A stretch of DNA of 57,540 nucleotides from an uncultured Eubacteriales bacterium (GCA_900315485.1 OMZI01000013.1:1-57540); one strand, 5' to 3'. Numbered from the stretch's first letter, positions 41,647-50,648 are shown. Numbers and translations are program-made. Notes: generated by a model from the letters alone, not told the origin.

Positions 41647-43368
41647 TTACTTCTTTACTGCATCATCCGGCAGCTTCGGGTCGACGTAGACCGTCTGGTT
41701 GTGAGTGAATATGACCATTCCCGGCTTGGCGCCGTTAGGCTTCTTGACATACCTTACAGGTACGTAGTCGACCGGCACATTCGTGCTGCCCGCTGCCTTG
41801 CTGTGCCAGGCAGCGATCGAAGCTGCCTCGTATATAAGCTCCGCAGACAGGTCATTCACATTCCTGCCGTCCTCCATCTTCACGATCACGTGTGATCCCG
41901 GGATGTCCTTGGTATGCATCCAGACATCAGTCTTGGAAGCATGCTTCATCGTAAGCCAGTCGTTCTCAATATTGTTCCTGCCGACCAGCACCTGAGTTCC
42001 GTCGCTCAGGGTATATCTGAGAGGCTCCGGTTTTGCCGGTTTTCTCTTCCTCTGTGCAGCCTTGGCTCTTCTCCTGACGTAACCCGTGCTCTCAAGCTCA
42101 TCACGTATCGACTCCAGCAGAGGCACACTGTCTGCCGCCTCGATGTTCCTAATTACAGACTCAAGGTAAGCGATATCCCTGTCGTTATCCTCGAGCTGCG
42201 CCTGTTTTTCATGGATCGCAGTCCTCGCCTTGGAGTACTTCTTGAAGTATCTCTGGGCGTTGGCACTCGCTCCTATCTTCTCATCCAGCGGGATATCTAT
42301 AAGGCTGCCGTCATAGTAATTGGTGACCGTCACCTTGCGCGCTCCCGGCCTGACAGCATGTATATTCGCCGTAAGCAGTTCCCCGTACAGCCTGTACTTA
42401 TCCGAATTCTCCGCATTCAGAAGGTCTTCCGACAGTTTCTTCTTCTTGAGCAGAGCCTTGCTCAGCGATGTCTGCACGGACTTCAGGAGAGGCATGGACT
42501 TCTGTCTTACCAGATTGGATGCCTCGCGGTTGCTGAAGAAGAACTCAACACACTCAGACAGACTGGCAAAATCAGTTCTGTCAAGCTCCTCATATTCCGT
42601 AAGACCGGTAATGTGGAACTCGCGCGGGGTACCGTCATCCGAATAGATCCTCGGCACACATGTGCCGTCATCCACCGACCTGATGATCTCAACTATCCTC
42701 TCCGCAGGCTCTGTGGACTTTACCCTGATATCATTGACCACGCTGCAGCGGCTGAGGAGCTCTCTGCTTATCGCCGGGGATATGCCCGCGACACGGCTCA
42801 TGAGCGCCTTGTCATCATGCGGCAGCTCGGTGTCTGCAGTGATCTCCCTGAACGGGATCTTGTCCTGTTCAGGCGGATACTGATACACGATGCCCGGCAG
42901 CAGCTGCCTGTATCTGTTGACATCGATCGATATCCTTTTGATCGAGTCTATGATCTTTCCCGACTCTATATCCACAAGCACGATATTGCTGTGCTTGGCC
43001 ATTATCTCAACTATAAGGCGCCTGCTGACCGAGAATTCCAGCTCATTCTGAGCCTCTATATCTATCTCGATGATCCTCTCTGAACCCTTCTGCCTCACCT
43101 CTGTGATGCGGCCTCCCTGCAGGTGCTTTCTGAGCAGCATGCAAAAAGTCGGCGGCTGATCCGGGTTCACATATGTCCCGGTAGTCAGACATACCCTCGC
43201 CGACTGGCTGTTGCACGAAATAAAGAGACGGACATTGCCGTTTCTTGTATGTATGTGTAAGAGCAGCTCCTCGGACCCCGGCTGATAGACCTTCTCTATC
43301 TTGCCCAGAGTTATCCTTTCCGCCAGCTCTTTCGTTATTGCATATGTAATGATTCCATCGTAAGCCAT
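41647..43368 (-). CDS. rqcH: Rqc2 homologue RqcH (NFACT protein)
   Basis: The 573-residue protein has an NFACT-N domain at the start (MAYDGIITYAITKELAERI…GKIEKVYQPG), helix-hairpin-helix and coiled-coil regions (about 270-420), and the NFACT-R domain near the end (NDWLTMKHASKTDVWMHTKDIPGSHVIV). RqcH adds alanine tails to stalled nascent chains on the large subunit; in some species the family binds fibronectin. The ATG has no Shine-Dalgarno, and a TAAAAT element lies eight bases upstream, so the mRNA may be leaderless. Confidence 0.92.
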   Translation of the reverse strand: MAYDGIITYAITKELAERITLGKIEKVYQPGSEELLLHIHTRNGNVRLFISCNSQSARVCLTTGTYVNPDQPPTFCMLLRKHLQGGRITEVRQKGSERIIEIDIEAQNELEFSVSRRLIVEIMAKHSNIVLVDIESGKIIDSIKRISIDVNRYRQLLPGIVYQYPPEQDKIPFREITADTELPHDDKALMSRVAGISPAISRELLSRCSVVNDIRVKSTEPAERIVEIIRSVDDGTCVPRIYSDDGTPREFHITGLTEYEELDRTDFASLSECVEFFFSNREASNLVRQKSMPLLKSVQTSLSKALLKKKKLSEDLLNAENSDKYRLYGELLTANIHAVRPGARKVTVTNYYDGSLIDIPLDEKIGASANAQRYFKKYSKARTAIHEKQAQLEDNDRDIAYLESVIRNIEAADSVPLLESIRDELESTGYVRRRAKAAQRKRKPAKPEPLRYTLSDGTQVLVGRNNIENDWLTMKHASKTDVWMHTKDIPGSHVIVKMEDGRNVNDLSAELIYEAASIAAWHSKAAGSTNVPVDYVPVRYVKKPNGAKPGMVIFTHNQTVYVDPKLPDDAVKK

Positions 43369-43376
43369 ACAGAGTT

Positions 43377-43406
43377 ATTTTATCATTCATGCGAGTCCGC
43401 ATGCAA
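43377..43406 (-). promoter_or_regulatory. rqcH promoter with leaderless start
   Basis: TTGCAT (43401-43406) and TAAAAT (43377-43382) are separated by 18 bases. The ATG begins nine bases past the -10, the usual place of the transcription start. Confidence 0.5.
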
Positions 43407-43425
43407 CATCTGCGGTTCCGCAAAT

Positions 43426-43488
43426 AAAGAGAAAAGAAGTGAGCCCCTCACATTTTCCAATGGAAGGAGTCACTTCCTGAGTCTCTTT
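43426..43488 (-). terminator. long hairpin, probable terminator of the division operon
   Basis: Nested arms AAAGAGA/TCTCTTT (43426-43432, 43482-43488), GAAGTGA/TCACTTC (43436-43442, 43470-43476) and TTCC/GGAA at the tip. The minus strand exits through TCTTTATTT. Confidence 0.55.
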
Positions 43489-43541
43489 TGCCTATACTAT
43501 TATGCTTAAGCTTTTGTATTTAAGCTTTAAGACATTAAGTT

Positions 43542-43613
43542 AATTCGCGAGCTTGTCGAGCGAATTAGAAGGTTTCCGACCTTACGGCAACGCCGTAAAC
43601 TCCGGAGGAAACC
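43542..43613 (-). repeat. two stacked hairpins abutting the divIVA stop codon
   Basis: First hairpin: GGTTTCC/GGAAACC (43571-43577, 43607-43613) enclosing TTACGGC/GCCGTAA (43582-43588, 43592-43598); it touches the divIVA stop codon at 43614-43616. Second: AATTCGC/GCGAATT (43542-43548, 43560-43566). Neither is followed by a clear T-run. Confidence 0.6.
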
Positions 43614-44324
43614 TTACTTGAGGATAATAGTATCTCCGATCGATGCAGGCTCTTCTGCCATCTTCTTGAGTCCCTCGGAGAGGTCGGAAATGGTAGCGTG
43701 GCCAGGATCGGTAACAGGCTCTGAAGCAGGGATATCCATTACAGGCTTGTCGCTTACTACGATAGTTGCTGAGCTTGCTGCAGCAGGTACCTCAGCGGTT
43801 ACAGCCGGAGCAGCAGAAACATCGAGTCCGAGCTCTTTATCGATCGAAGCAACGTCGCTTCTGTCGAGGTCATCAAGGAGTCCGTAAACATCATCATTCA
43901 GGCTCTGCAGCTCTGCCTCAAGCATCTTCTTGAAGTTAGCTCTGAGTCTCTGTACCTTGTTGCTGAGGATAACGTGCTCGTCGCTCAGCTGTCTTACGGT
44001 TACCTTAGCGTCGAGAAGCATGTTCTCAGTCTCGAGCTCAGCATCTCTCATCATGAGCTCAGCTCTTCTCTCAGCGCTTGCGGAGATGTCAGCCATGAGC
44101 TTCTTTGCTGTCTCGAGAGTATCGAGCATAGCGTTGTCATCCTTCTGAGCCTCTTCGAGCTGCTTCTCCAGAGCTTTGATCTTGTGAGCCATGGATCTGT
44201 TGTCGTTGAGGATCTTCTCATAATCTGCAACGATGATGTCGAGGAACTCGTCAACTTCTCTTGAATTGTATCCTCTCTTGTCGCGGCTGAATTCTTTCTT
44301 ATCGATATCAATAGGCATTATCAT
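43614..44324 (-). CDS. divIVA: DivIVA domain-containing protein
   Basis: The 236-residue protein opens with the DivIVA membrane-binding motif (MPIDIDKKEFSRDKRGYNSREVDEFLDIIVADYE), followed by coiled coil to about residue 165. The tail is rich in Ala, Pro, Val and Ser. DivIVA senses negative curvature and recruits division or growth proteins to septa and poles. It is the last gene of the hlyD-like/yggS/sepF cluster; the usual intervening ylmG and ylmH are absent. Confidence 0.9.
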   Translation of the reverse strand: MIMPIDIDKKEFSRDKRGYNSREVDEFLDIIVADYEKILNDNRSMAHKIKALEKQLEEAQKDDNAMLDTLETAKKLMADISASAERRAELMMRDAELETENMLLDAKVTVRQLSDEHVILSNKVQRLRANFKKMLEAELQSLNDDVYGLLDDLDRSDVASIDKELGLDVSAAPAVTAEVPAAASSATIVVSDKPVMDIPASEPVTDPGHATISDLSEGLKKMAEEPASIGDTIILK

Positions 44325-44352
44325 AGTGTCAGCACCTTACCTTTCTTTTCTA

Positions 44353-44886
44353 CTATTTCCACGGATTAGCATTGGCAGGCTTTCCTGCCTCTGTCGCTCT
44401 GTCGACCATAGCCTTGATGTCTACGTTCTTAGGAGCGAAAATGTATATATTCTGGTTGATTCTCTGAACGGTTCCGGACAAAGCATAAGTAGCACCGCCG
44501 AGGAAGTCGAACATCTTGCGTGCAAGGTCAGTCTCAACTCTCTCAAGGTTGATGATGACCGGCTTGCGTGCTCTCAGATTGTCTACCAGCTTGCGGCACT
44601 CATCGAGACTCTTAGGCTCGATCACGACCATCTTGAACTGACCGGACTGATTCATAGAATCCTTCATGTCCGGAGCAGCCTTAGGCATAGCTGTCATCGG
44701 AGGTTCCACTCCGCCAAAACCGAGCGGCCTGATGTTTGAGCTGCTTTCCTCTGCAGGAGCCGGGCTTGCCGACGATCCCATACTCTTCTTGTAGTTTTCG
44801 ATTTCTTCCTGAGTGATATCGTCGAAATCTTCGTCTCCCTCGTAGTCAATGCCCACGAGATCTCTCATTTTGTCCATGAAACTCAT
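44353..44886 (-). CDS. sepF: cell division protein SepF
   Basis: The 177-residue protein has an N-terminal amphipathic helix (MSFMDKMRDLVGI) for membrane attachment, an acidic linker, and the SepF domain (MVVIEPKSLDECRKLVDNLRARKPVIINLERVETDLARKMFDFLGGATYALSG). It bundles FtsZ filaments at the division site. It lies 16 bases after yggS. Confidence 0.94.
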   Translation of the reverse strand: MSFMDKMRDLVGIDYEGDEDFDDITQEEIENYKKSMGSSASPAPAEESSSNIRPLGFGGVEPPMTAMPKAAPDMKDSMNQSGQFKMVVIEPKSLDECRKLVDNLRARKPVIINLERVETDLARKMFDFLGGATYALSGTVQRINQNIYIFAPKNVDIKAMVDRATEAGKPANANPWK

Positions 44887-44902
44887 TGTTGATGCATCCT
44901 CC

Positions 44903-45607
44903 CTATCTGTAGTTACGCGGCCCGAATATCGAGCTCCCGACTCTGACTATTGTTGAACCTTCTTCTATTGCTACCTCGAAGTCCCCCGACATTCCCATTG
45001 ACAGTGTGTCCGGGCAAAATCTCTCTGCCGGCAGGTCCCAGGTCTTCATCTCTTCGAACATCATGCGTGCCTCGCGGAAGTACGGTCTCGCGTCCTCCGG
45101 CTCTGCCGCCATCGGCGGTATGCACATTATTCCTCTTATGCGGACATTGCTGCATTCCGAGGTGATCTCTTCAGTAAGAGCCCTTAGATCCTCTGCAGCT
45201 ATTCCCGACTTGGTCTCCTCCATCGCGGAGTTGATCTCGATCAGGATGTCCATTACCTTTCCGGCGTTGCCGGCCCTCTTGTCTATTTCCCTGGCGAGTC
45301 TGATCGATTCGACGGAATGGATCATAACGACCTTGTCTATGATACTCTTGACCTTGTTGGTCTGAAGGTGTCCTATGAGATGCCATCTGACAGGGCTTAC
45401 CTTGTCATACTTCTCAAGCATCTCCTGGACACGGTTCTCCCCGATGTCCGTCGCACCTGCGCTGACCGCCTGATTGATCTCATCCGCGCTATGTGTCTTG
45501 GTGACCGCCATCAGAACGACATCCTCAGGCGCTCTGCCGCTTCTTACCGCTGCTGCATTCTTGCGGTCCTCGATCTCTCTGTATCTTTCAGCTATGCTTT
45601 TATCCAT
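44903..45607 (-). CDS. yggS: YggS family pyridoxal-phosphate homeostasis protein
   Basis: The 234-residue protein has the N-terminal barrel motifs: VLMAVTKTHSADEI with the PLP lysine, GATDIGENRVQEM, WHLIGHLQTNK and SMGMSGDFEVAIEEGSTIVRVGSSIFG. It binds PLP without known catalysis and influences vitamin B6 and amino-acid pools. Its place before sepF is conserved in Firmicutes. Confidence 0.93.
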   Translation of the reverse strand: MDKSIAERYREIEDRKNAAAVRSGRAPEDVVLMAVTKTHSADEINQAVSAGATDIGENRVQEMLEKYDKVSPVRWHLIGHLQTNKVKSIIDKVVMIHSVESIRLAREIDKRAGNAGKVMDILIEINSAMEETKSGIAAEDLRALTEEITSECSNVRIRGIMCIPPMAAEPEDARPYFREARMMFEEMKTWDLPAERFCPDTLSMGMSGDFEVAIEEGSTIVRVGSSIFGPRNYR

Positions 45608-45609
45608 TG

Positions 45610-46926
45610 TTATCCTTCGCCGTCCTGTGAGCTGACGTCCTCAGTGTCAGGCTCTTCTGCTGCTTCGCCGCCTTCACCTTCCTGTCCGGTTTCAGCCGCT
45701 GCCTCGGCCTCAGCCTTTGCTGCCTCTGCTTCTGCCGCTTCCATCGCGGCCTTTGCGGCTGCTTCCTTCTCTTCAGCCTCCTTCTTGGCCTTTTCCTCGG
45801 CTTCCTTCCTGGCCTTCTCGGCAGCTTCCTTTTCCGCCTGCTTCTGCAGCTCTGCGACTTCTTCCTCGCTCGGCTCGGCTACTATCTCATCATACGTCTT
45901 GACGGTCTCAACATAGTTGCCGCCTTCATCTACATATATATCCGAAAATACAACACAGCGTTCTCCGTCATCAGCCTTGATAGATATAGGCTTGAACTTG
46001 TGCTCTCCGAGCTTGTTCTTGACGAAAACGCCTGGCTGATCCCCCTTCATGACGATGCTCGAGTCCTGCAGCATCAGCCCTTCAGCGCTCGCTACAGTTA
46101 TCGTGGTATCGAGGCGCCTCTCCTTGAGGAATCCCTCGAAGAACATTTTGCATGAGAGAGTGACCTTGGTAGTCGACTTTCCGACCTGCACCTGAGCAAC
46201 GGTGACCGGAACACTCTTCCCGGCTATATCCACTGAAACCGTGCGGCCTTCGGAATACTTCTCTCCTGCCTTGTTATCTATATAAAATACGAGGTACCAC
46301 TTCTTGTTGCTGGTAACCTTGAAGATCGGATCACCCTTGCCGCACTCCTTGTCAGGAGTCTCAAGCGCTTTCAGCTGAGTCAGAGACTCATAGTCGGACT
46401 TGCTTATATCCGCAAGTCTGTCTGTTGCAAACACCGGCTCCACACCGTCGACGTAGTAGCTGATATATCCTGCCTGTCTGGTGTATCCCTCATCTGTGGA
46501 GCGCACATTGTCTCCGAGGTCCTCCATCACCTTGACATACTTACGCGATATGTTGTCGGGAGCCTCCTCATTGGCAGCAGCCGCAGCCTCTGCCTCCTCC
46601 TGGGTCGCATCAGGCCCGGCCTCTCCGGCCGCCGCTGCGTCCTCATCGACTATAGGTGTAAGCTCAACGACGCGGGTGCCTGCCTTGACCAGTTTGTCAG
46701 ACTTGGCGACCCTTTTGATCTTGCTGTTCTGTGCTGCGACATAAACTGTTTCATCACGCACAATATAGGCAGAGACCTCATCAGTGATATCGATCTTACC
46801 GTATTCAGTCACATATGTTTTCTCGAGCATGCCCCTGAGAGAAGGAACAGCATATATTACTGCAATGCACATTACGAGCAGTGCAAGATAGATTATTACT
46901 GCTGCAATCCACTTCTTTTTCATCAT
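45610..46926 (-). CDS. membrane-anchored HlyD-like protein of the division cluster
   Basis: The 438-residue protein has one N-terminal membrane helix (AAVIIYLALLVMCIAVIYAV), then an extracytoplasmic part with a lipoyl-like half-motif (VTEYGKIDITDEVSAYIVRDETVYVAAQNSKIKRVAKSDKLVKAGTRV split by insertions) and beta-rich segments. It ends in a charged Ala/Glu/Lys coiled coil (about 355-415) and an acidic tail. It resembles HlyD-type adaptor proteins found next to sepF in other Clostridia, but no transporter accompanies it, so its function is unknown. It stops three bases before the yggS start. Confidence 0.7.
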   Translation of the reverse strand: MMKKKWIAAVIIYLALLVMCIAVIYAVPSLRGMLEKTYVTEYGKIDITDEVSAYIVRDETVYVAAQNSKIKRVAKSDKLVKAGTRVVELTPIVDEDAAAAGEAGPDATQEEAEAAAAANEEAPDNISRKYVKVMEDLGDNVRSTDEGYTRQAGYISYYVDGVEPVFATDRLADISKSDYESLTQLKALETPDKECGKGDPIFKVTSNKKWYLVFYIDNKAGEKYSEGRTVSVDIAGKSVPVTVAQVQVGKSTTKVTLSCKMFFEGFLKERRLDTTITVASAEGLMLQDSSIVMKGDQPGVFVKNKLGEHKFKPISIKADDGERCVVFSDIYVDEGGNYVETVKTYDEIVAEPSEEEVAELQKQAEKEAAEKARKEAEEKAKKEAEEKEAAAKAAMEAAEAEAAKAEAEAAAETGQEGEGGEAAEEPDTEDVSSQDGEG

Positions 46927-46954
46927 GGGTCCTCTCCGTGCAATTATACAATAT

Positions 46955-46990
46955 AAAAGGCCCGGAGTACAATATGTATTTACTCCGGGC
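46955..46990 (-). terminator. terminator of the ylxM-trmD operon
   Basis: A perfect 10-bp stem GCCCGGAGTA/TACTCCGGGC (46960-46969, 46981-46990) is followed on the minus strand by TTTTATA. Confidence 0.85.
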
Positions 46991-47029
46991 AGGCAAAATT
47001 ACTACATTTTGTGCTTCGTAAAGTACACT

Positions 47030-47758
47030 TTACCTGTACTTATCGAGTACTGCACGCTCTTTTCTGGTCAGTTCTTCATGAGGCTTGTCGAGGTACTCTT
47101 TCATGAGATCCGGGCGCCTCTCTGCAGTGAGTTCAAGCGACTGTTCCCACCGCCATCTGGCTATCTCCTTATGGTTGCCGGACAGCAGCACCTCAGGCAC
47201 CCCCATGCCCTCGTATTCTCTCGGCTTGGAGTACTGCGGATACTCGAGCAGTCCCGAATACACTGATTCATCCAGAACGGACTCCTCGCTGGCCAGGACC
47301 CCGTCAAGGAATCTTGCAACCGTATCGATCAGCACCATTGCAGGCAGCTCGCCGCCGGTCAGAACATAGTCTCCGATGGACACCTCTTTCGCCTCAAGTG
47401 CATCGAGAGCTCTCTGATCAACGCCCTCATAATGGCCGCAGAGGATCGTTATCTCTTCCTCCTGAGCGAGGTCATGCGCGAGCCTGCCGCTCAGCATCTC
47501 TCCTCTCGGTGACATGTACAGCACCTTGCCGCCGTAACCCTGCGCCCTGAAAGCATCAAGAATCGGCTGGACCTGCATCACCATGCCTGCACCCCCGCCG
47601 TAAGGCGTGTCGTCGACCCTGTTGTGCCTGTCCAGCGTATAGTCTCTGATGTCAGTAACGCTGACCTCGATTATTCCGTTTTCCATCGCTCTTCCCAGCA
47701 TGCTTGCCCTGAGAGGCTCAAACATTTCCGGAAAGATGGTAAGAATATTTATCTTCAT
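47030..47758 (-). CDS. trmD: tRNA (guanine-N1)-methyltransferase TrmD
   Basis: The 242-residue SPOUT enzyme makes m1G37 in tRNA to prevent frameshifting. Motifs are YGGGAGMVMQVQPI, LCGHYEGVDQRALD and the knot region SIGDYVLTGGELPAM, then a C-terminal domain ending GNHKEIARWR. It starts two bases after the rimM stop. Confidence 0.95.
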   Translation of the reverse strand: MKINILTIFPEMFEPLRASMLGRAMENGIIEVSVTDIRDYTLDRHNRVDDTPYGGGAGMVMQVQPILDAFRAQGYGGKVLYMSPRGEMLSGRLAHDLAQEEEITILCGHYEGVDQRALDALEAKEVSIGDYVLTGGELPAMVLIDTVARFLDGVLASEESVLDESVYSGLLEYPQYSKPREYEGMGVPEVLLSGNHKEIARWRWEQSLELTAERRPDLMKEYLDKPHEELTRKERAVLDKYR

Positions 47759-47759
47759 A

Positions 47760-48314
47760 CTACAGAAATCCCGGAATCAGCTCCAGCTCGATCACTCCGT
47801 TCTCGTCGTCGAATCTTTTCAGGAAAGCATCGACTGCCGGAACGAGTATCTGCCTGCCGTCTGCTCCCTCGATGTCGAGAACGTTCTGGGCTGTGTTCTG
47901 TATAACGTCTTTCAGCACTCCGACTTCGGTGCCGGTCGCAAGGTCTATCACCTTATATCCGATGATGTCTCTCACATAGTGCTGTCCCTCAGGCAGCGCC
48001 TCGAGCTGGTCCTCGCGGATGTATATCTCCATCCCGCGCAGCTCATCAGCCATATTCCTGTCGGTGATGCCCTCGAGTTTTATGACCGGTCTGTCCTTCT
48101 GGAGCCTTACCCCCGTGCATTTTGCCTCGAGTTCCCGCACGCCGCTTCCTGCGGTGCCCGCAGTTTTGCCCGCATGCTTAAGAAGGAGGACCTTGCCCTC
48201 CTTCAGATTGACGGAATCAGGGGAATACAGTGTGACCCGGACTTCACCTCTGAGGCCTACACTGCTCCCGATCTTTCCGATGTTGATAAGTTCGTCAGTA
48301 TCTCTTTTTTTCAT
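47760..48314 (-). CDS. rimM: 16S rRNA processing protein RimM
   Basis: The 184-residue protein has the N-terminal RimM barrel (IGKIGSSVGLRGEVRVTLYS) and the PRC-barrel half (HYVRDIIGYKVIDLATGTEVGVL…LVPAVDAFLKRFD). It assists maturation of the 30S head. It overlaps khpA by four bases. Confidence 0.93.
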   Translation of the reverse strand: MKKRDTDELINIGKIGSSVGLRGEVRVTLYSPDSVNLKEGKVLLLKHAGKTAGTAGSGVRELEAKCTGVRLQKDRPVIKLEGITDRNMADELRGMEIYIREDQLEALPEGQHYVRDIIGYKVIDLATGTEVGVLKDVIQNTAQNVLDIEGADGRQILVPAVDAFLKRFDDENGVIELELIPGFL

Positions 48315-48544
48315 TCTTCAACGATCTCAACCGTTACTCTGAGATTCTGTTTGATTGCTGCAGCCTTGACTACTGTCCTGATTGCTTTAGCAATGCGGCC
48401 TGACTTGCCGATTATCTTACCGATATCTTCGTCAGCTACCTGCAGCTTAACAAGGACTTCCTTGCCGTCTGTTTCTTCAGTAACTCTAACTTCGTCAGGC
48501 CTGGACACAAGAGCTCTGGCAATTACTTCAACTAGGCTTCCCAT
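48311..48544 (-). CDS. khpA: KH-domain RNA-binding protein KhpA
   Basis: The 77-residue protein is a single KH domain with GKIIGKSGRIAKAIRTVVKA, the GxxG loop that grips RNA. KhpA pairs with KhpB to bind many mRNAs and sRNAs in Firmicutes. The position between rpsP and rimM is conserved. Confidence 0.94.
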   Translation of the reverse strand: MGSLVEVIARALVSRPDEVRVTEETDGKEVLVKLQVADEDIGKIIGKSGRIAKAIRTVVKAAAIKQNLRVTVEIVEE

Positions 48545-48571
48545 TTTCTTGTCTCCTTCCCAGCAGGACTA

Positions 48572-48814
48572 TTATTCGATAGCGCCTGACTTCTTGAGAA
48601 GAGCTCTTACTGTATCAGTCGGCTGTGCACCGTTGTCAAGCCACTTCTTTGCAGCTTCGTTGTCGATCTTGATCTCAGCAGGATCCTTCAGCGGATCATA
48701 AGTTCCGATCTCTTCGATGAACTTTCCGTTTCTCGGTGTTCTTGAATCTGCAACAACTACTCTGTAGAAAGGCTTCTTGTGAGCTCCCATTCTCTTAAGT
48801 CTGATCTTAACCAT
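48572..48814 (-). CDS. rpsP: 30S ribosomal protein S16
   Basis: The 80-residue protein is a complete S16: [18 protein letters not shown] at the N-terminus, [22 protein letters not shown], and [16 protein letters not shown] near the end. GGAGG precedes the start. It is part of the ffh-rpsP-khpA-rimM-trmD unit. Confidence 0.97.
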   Translation of the reverse strand: MVKIRLKRMGAHKKPFYRVVVADSRTPRNGKFIEEIGTYDPLKDPAEIKIDNEAAKKWLDNGAQPTDTVRALLKKSGAIE

Positions 48815-48858
48815 TTTTTCCTCCTAGAATTATAGATAAAATTAATTGATAACTGCTT

Positions 48859-50202
48859 CTAGAATCCCATGTTGCGCATCATCGCACGCGCCTTCTTGGA
48901 ATTCGGATTGGCGATGACCTTGGTCATCTTCTTCATCTCTTCGTACTTCTTCATGACCTGGTTGACTTCCTGAACCGTTACACCGGAGCCGGCAGCTATC
49001 CTCTTACGTCTTGAAGCGTTGAGGACGTTAGGTCTGCGTCTCTCTTCAGGAGTCATGGACAGGATGATGGCTTCCATCTTCTTCAGGTCTTTCCTGCCCT
49101 GCTCAAGGTCGAGATTCTTCTTGTCAGCAGCAGAGATACCAGGAATCATATCGATTATCTTGCCGAGACCTCCGAGCTTGTTGATCTGTCTCATCTGGGA
49201 CAGGAAGTCCTCGAGATCGAACTTGTTCCTTCTGATCTTCTCTTCGAGCTTTCTTGTCTCCTCTTCATCGAAGGCGTTCTCAGCCTGCTCGATGAGGGAC
49301 ATGACATCGCCCATTCCGAGGATCCTGGACGCGATCCTGTCAGGATAGAACGGCTCGAGAGCGTTGTACTTCTCGCCGGTACCCATGAACTTGATCGGCT
49401 TGCCCGTTACAGCCTTGACTGACAGAGCAGCACCGCCTCTTGAGTCACCGTCCATCTTGGTCATGATGATGCCGTCAACGCCGAGAGCGTCATTGAATCC
49501 GCTCGCGATGTTTACAGCGTCCTGACCTGTAAGAGCATCGACTACGAGGAGTATCTCGTGAGGCTTTATCTGGCTCTTGAGATCCTTCAGCTCGTTCATC
49601 AGCTGCTCATCTATCTGCAGACGTCCCGCCGTATCCACGATCAGGACATTGCATCCTTTCTTCTGCGCCTCAGCTACCGCGTCCTGAGCTATCTTCACAG
49701 CATTGTGTGATTCTCTGTCCACATATACAGGTGTGTTGACAGCTTTTCCCACGATCTCGAGCTGATCGATAGCGGCCGGCCTGTATATATCGCAGGCAGC
49801 GAGCATCGGATGCTTGCCTGTCTGCTTGAGCCATGCTGCAAGCTTTCCGGCAGTCGTCGTCTTACCTGTACCCTGAAGACCTACCAGCATCAGCACGGTA
49901 AATCCGCTCGGTGAGTAGGTAAGCTTGGAGCCGGTGCTCCCCATCATCTCGACCATCTCGTCCTTGACGATCTTGACTACCATCTGATCCGGTGTCAGAC
50001 TGTTCAGGACGCCTGCGCCAAGCGCCTTGTCCTTGATGGTGGCGACAAAATCCTTTACGACCTTGAAGTTGACGTCGGCCTCGAGCAGTGCCATTTTGAC
50101 CGCCCTCATGGCGTTGTCAAAATCCTTCTCGGTTACGACGCCCTGGCCCTTGAGGTCCTTGAATGCACTCTGTAATTTTTCCGAAAGTCCTTCGAATGCC
50201 AT
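48859..50202 (-). CDS. ffh: signal recognition particle protein Ffh
   Basis: The 447-residue GTPase has the N and G domains (GLQGTGKTTTAGKLA, DTAGRLQIDE, TKMDGDSRGG, GTGEKYNALEPF) and the methionine-rich M domain (QMRQINKLGG…SGVTVQEVNQVMKKYEEMKKM…MMRNMGF), which binds signal peptides and the 4.5S RNA. It is cotranscribed with ylxM. Confidence 0.97.
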   Translation of the reverse strand: MAFEGLSEKLQSAFKDLKGQGVVTEKDFDNAMRAVKMALLEADVNFKVVKDFVATIKDKALGAGVLNSLTPDQMVVKIVKDEMVEMMGSTGSKLTYSPSGFTVLMLVGLQGTGKTTTAGKLAAWLKQTGKHPMLAACDIYRPAAIDQLEIVGKAVNTPVYVDRESHNAVKIAQDAVAEAQKKGCNVLIVDTAGRLQIDEQLMNELKDLKSQIKPHEILLVVDALTGQDAVNIASGFNDALGVDGIIMTKMDGDSRGGAALSVKAVTGKPIKFMGTGEKYNALEPFYPDRIASRILGMGDVMSLIEQAENAFDEEETRKLEEKIRRNKFDLEDFLSQMRQINKLGGLGKIIDMIPGISAADKKNLDLEQGRKDLKKMEAIILSMTPEERRRPNVLNASRRKRIAAGSGVTVQEVNQVMKKYEEMKKMTKVIANPNSKKARAMMRNMGF

Positions 50203-50220
50203 ATTGTCTCCGTAATGATA

Positions 50221-50619
50221 TTACTCAGTTAACTCTTCGATTATTGAGAGCAGCTCCTCGCTGCCCTTAGAGCCGATCGCCTTCTGCGATCCGGCGATTA
50301 TCTTTCTGGCCCGCTCAGCGAGCTCCTGATTCCGGTGATACTCTGCAACAAGCCCCAGCTTGTCTTCATAACCGTTCAGTGCTTTCTCTGCTTTCTTGAG
50401 TGTGTAGTGGACAGCCTGCCTGCTCATGCCGAGATCTTCAGCGATCTCTGACAGGCTCAGATTGTCTTCGTGATACAGCGCCATGACTTCGTTCTGGCTC
50501 TCATTCAGAAGCGCTCCGTAGAAGTCGAACAGAAGACTCTGAAACTCGATATTAGCAATGTCATTTTGCGTGCCGGCAGCCGTATTAGCTCCGGCGGATT
50601 TTCTGATGTCTTCAGCCAT
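50221..50619 (-). CDS. ylxM: YlxM family DNA-binding protein
   Basis: The 132-residue helical protein has the YlxM helix-turn-helix: FDFYGALLNESQNEVMALYHEDNLSLSEIAEDLGMSRQAVHYTLKKAEKAL. YlxM accompanies ffh in Firmicutes and is thought to modulate the SRP pathway. I chose ATG 50619, although AGAGG lies directly against it. The frame upstream (to 50667) overlaps the -10 element. The N-terminus is about 25 residues longer than the usual family start. Confidence 0.88.
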   Translation of the reverse strand: MAEDIRKSAGANTAAGTQNDIANIEFQSLLFDFYGALLNESQNEVMALYHEDNLSLSEIAEDLGMSRQAVHYTLKKAEKALNGYEDKLGLVAEYHRNQELAERARKIIAGSQKAIGSKGSEELLSIIEELTE

Positions 50620-50648
50620 TCTGCCATCCTCTTTTTTACACCTGTAAT

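Noticed and set aside
41914-43083. A 389-codon open frame antisense to rqcH
   Set aside because: It is a mirror frame of a certain gene, with no domain.
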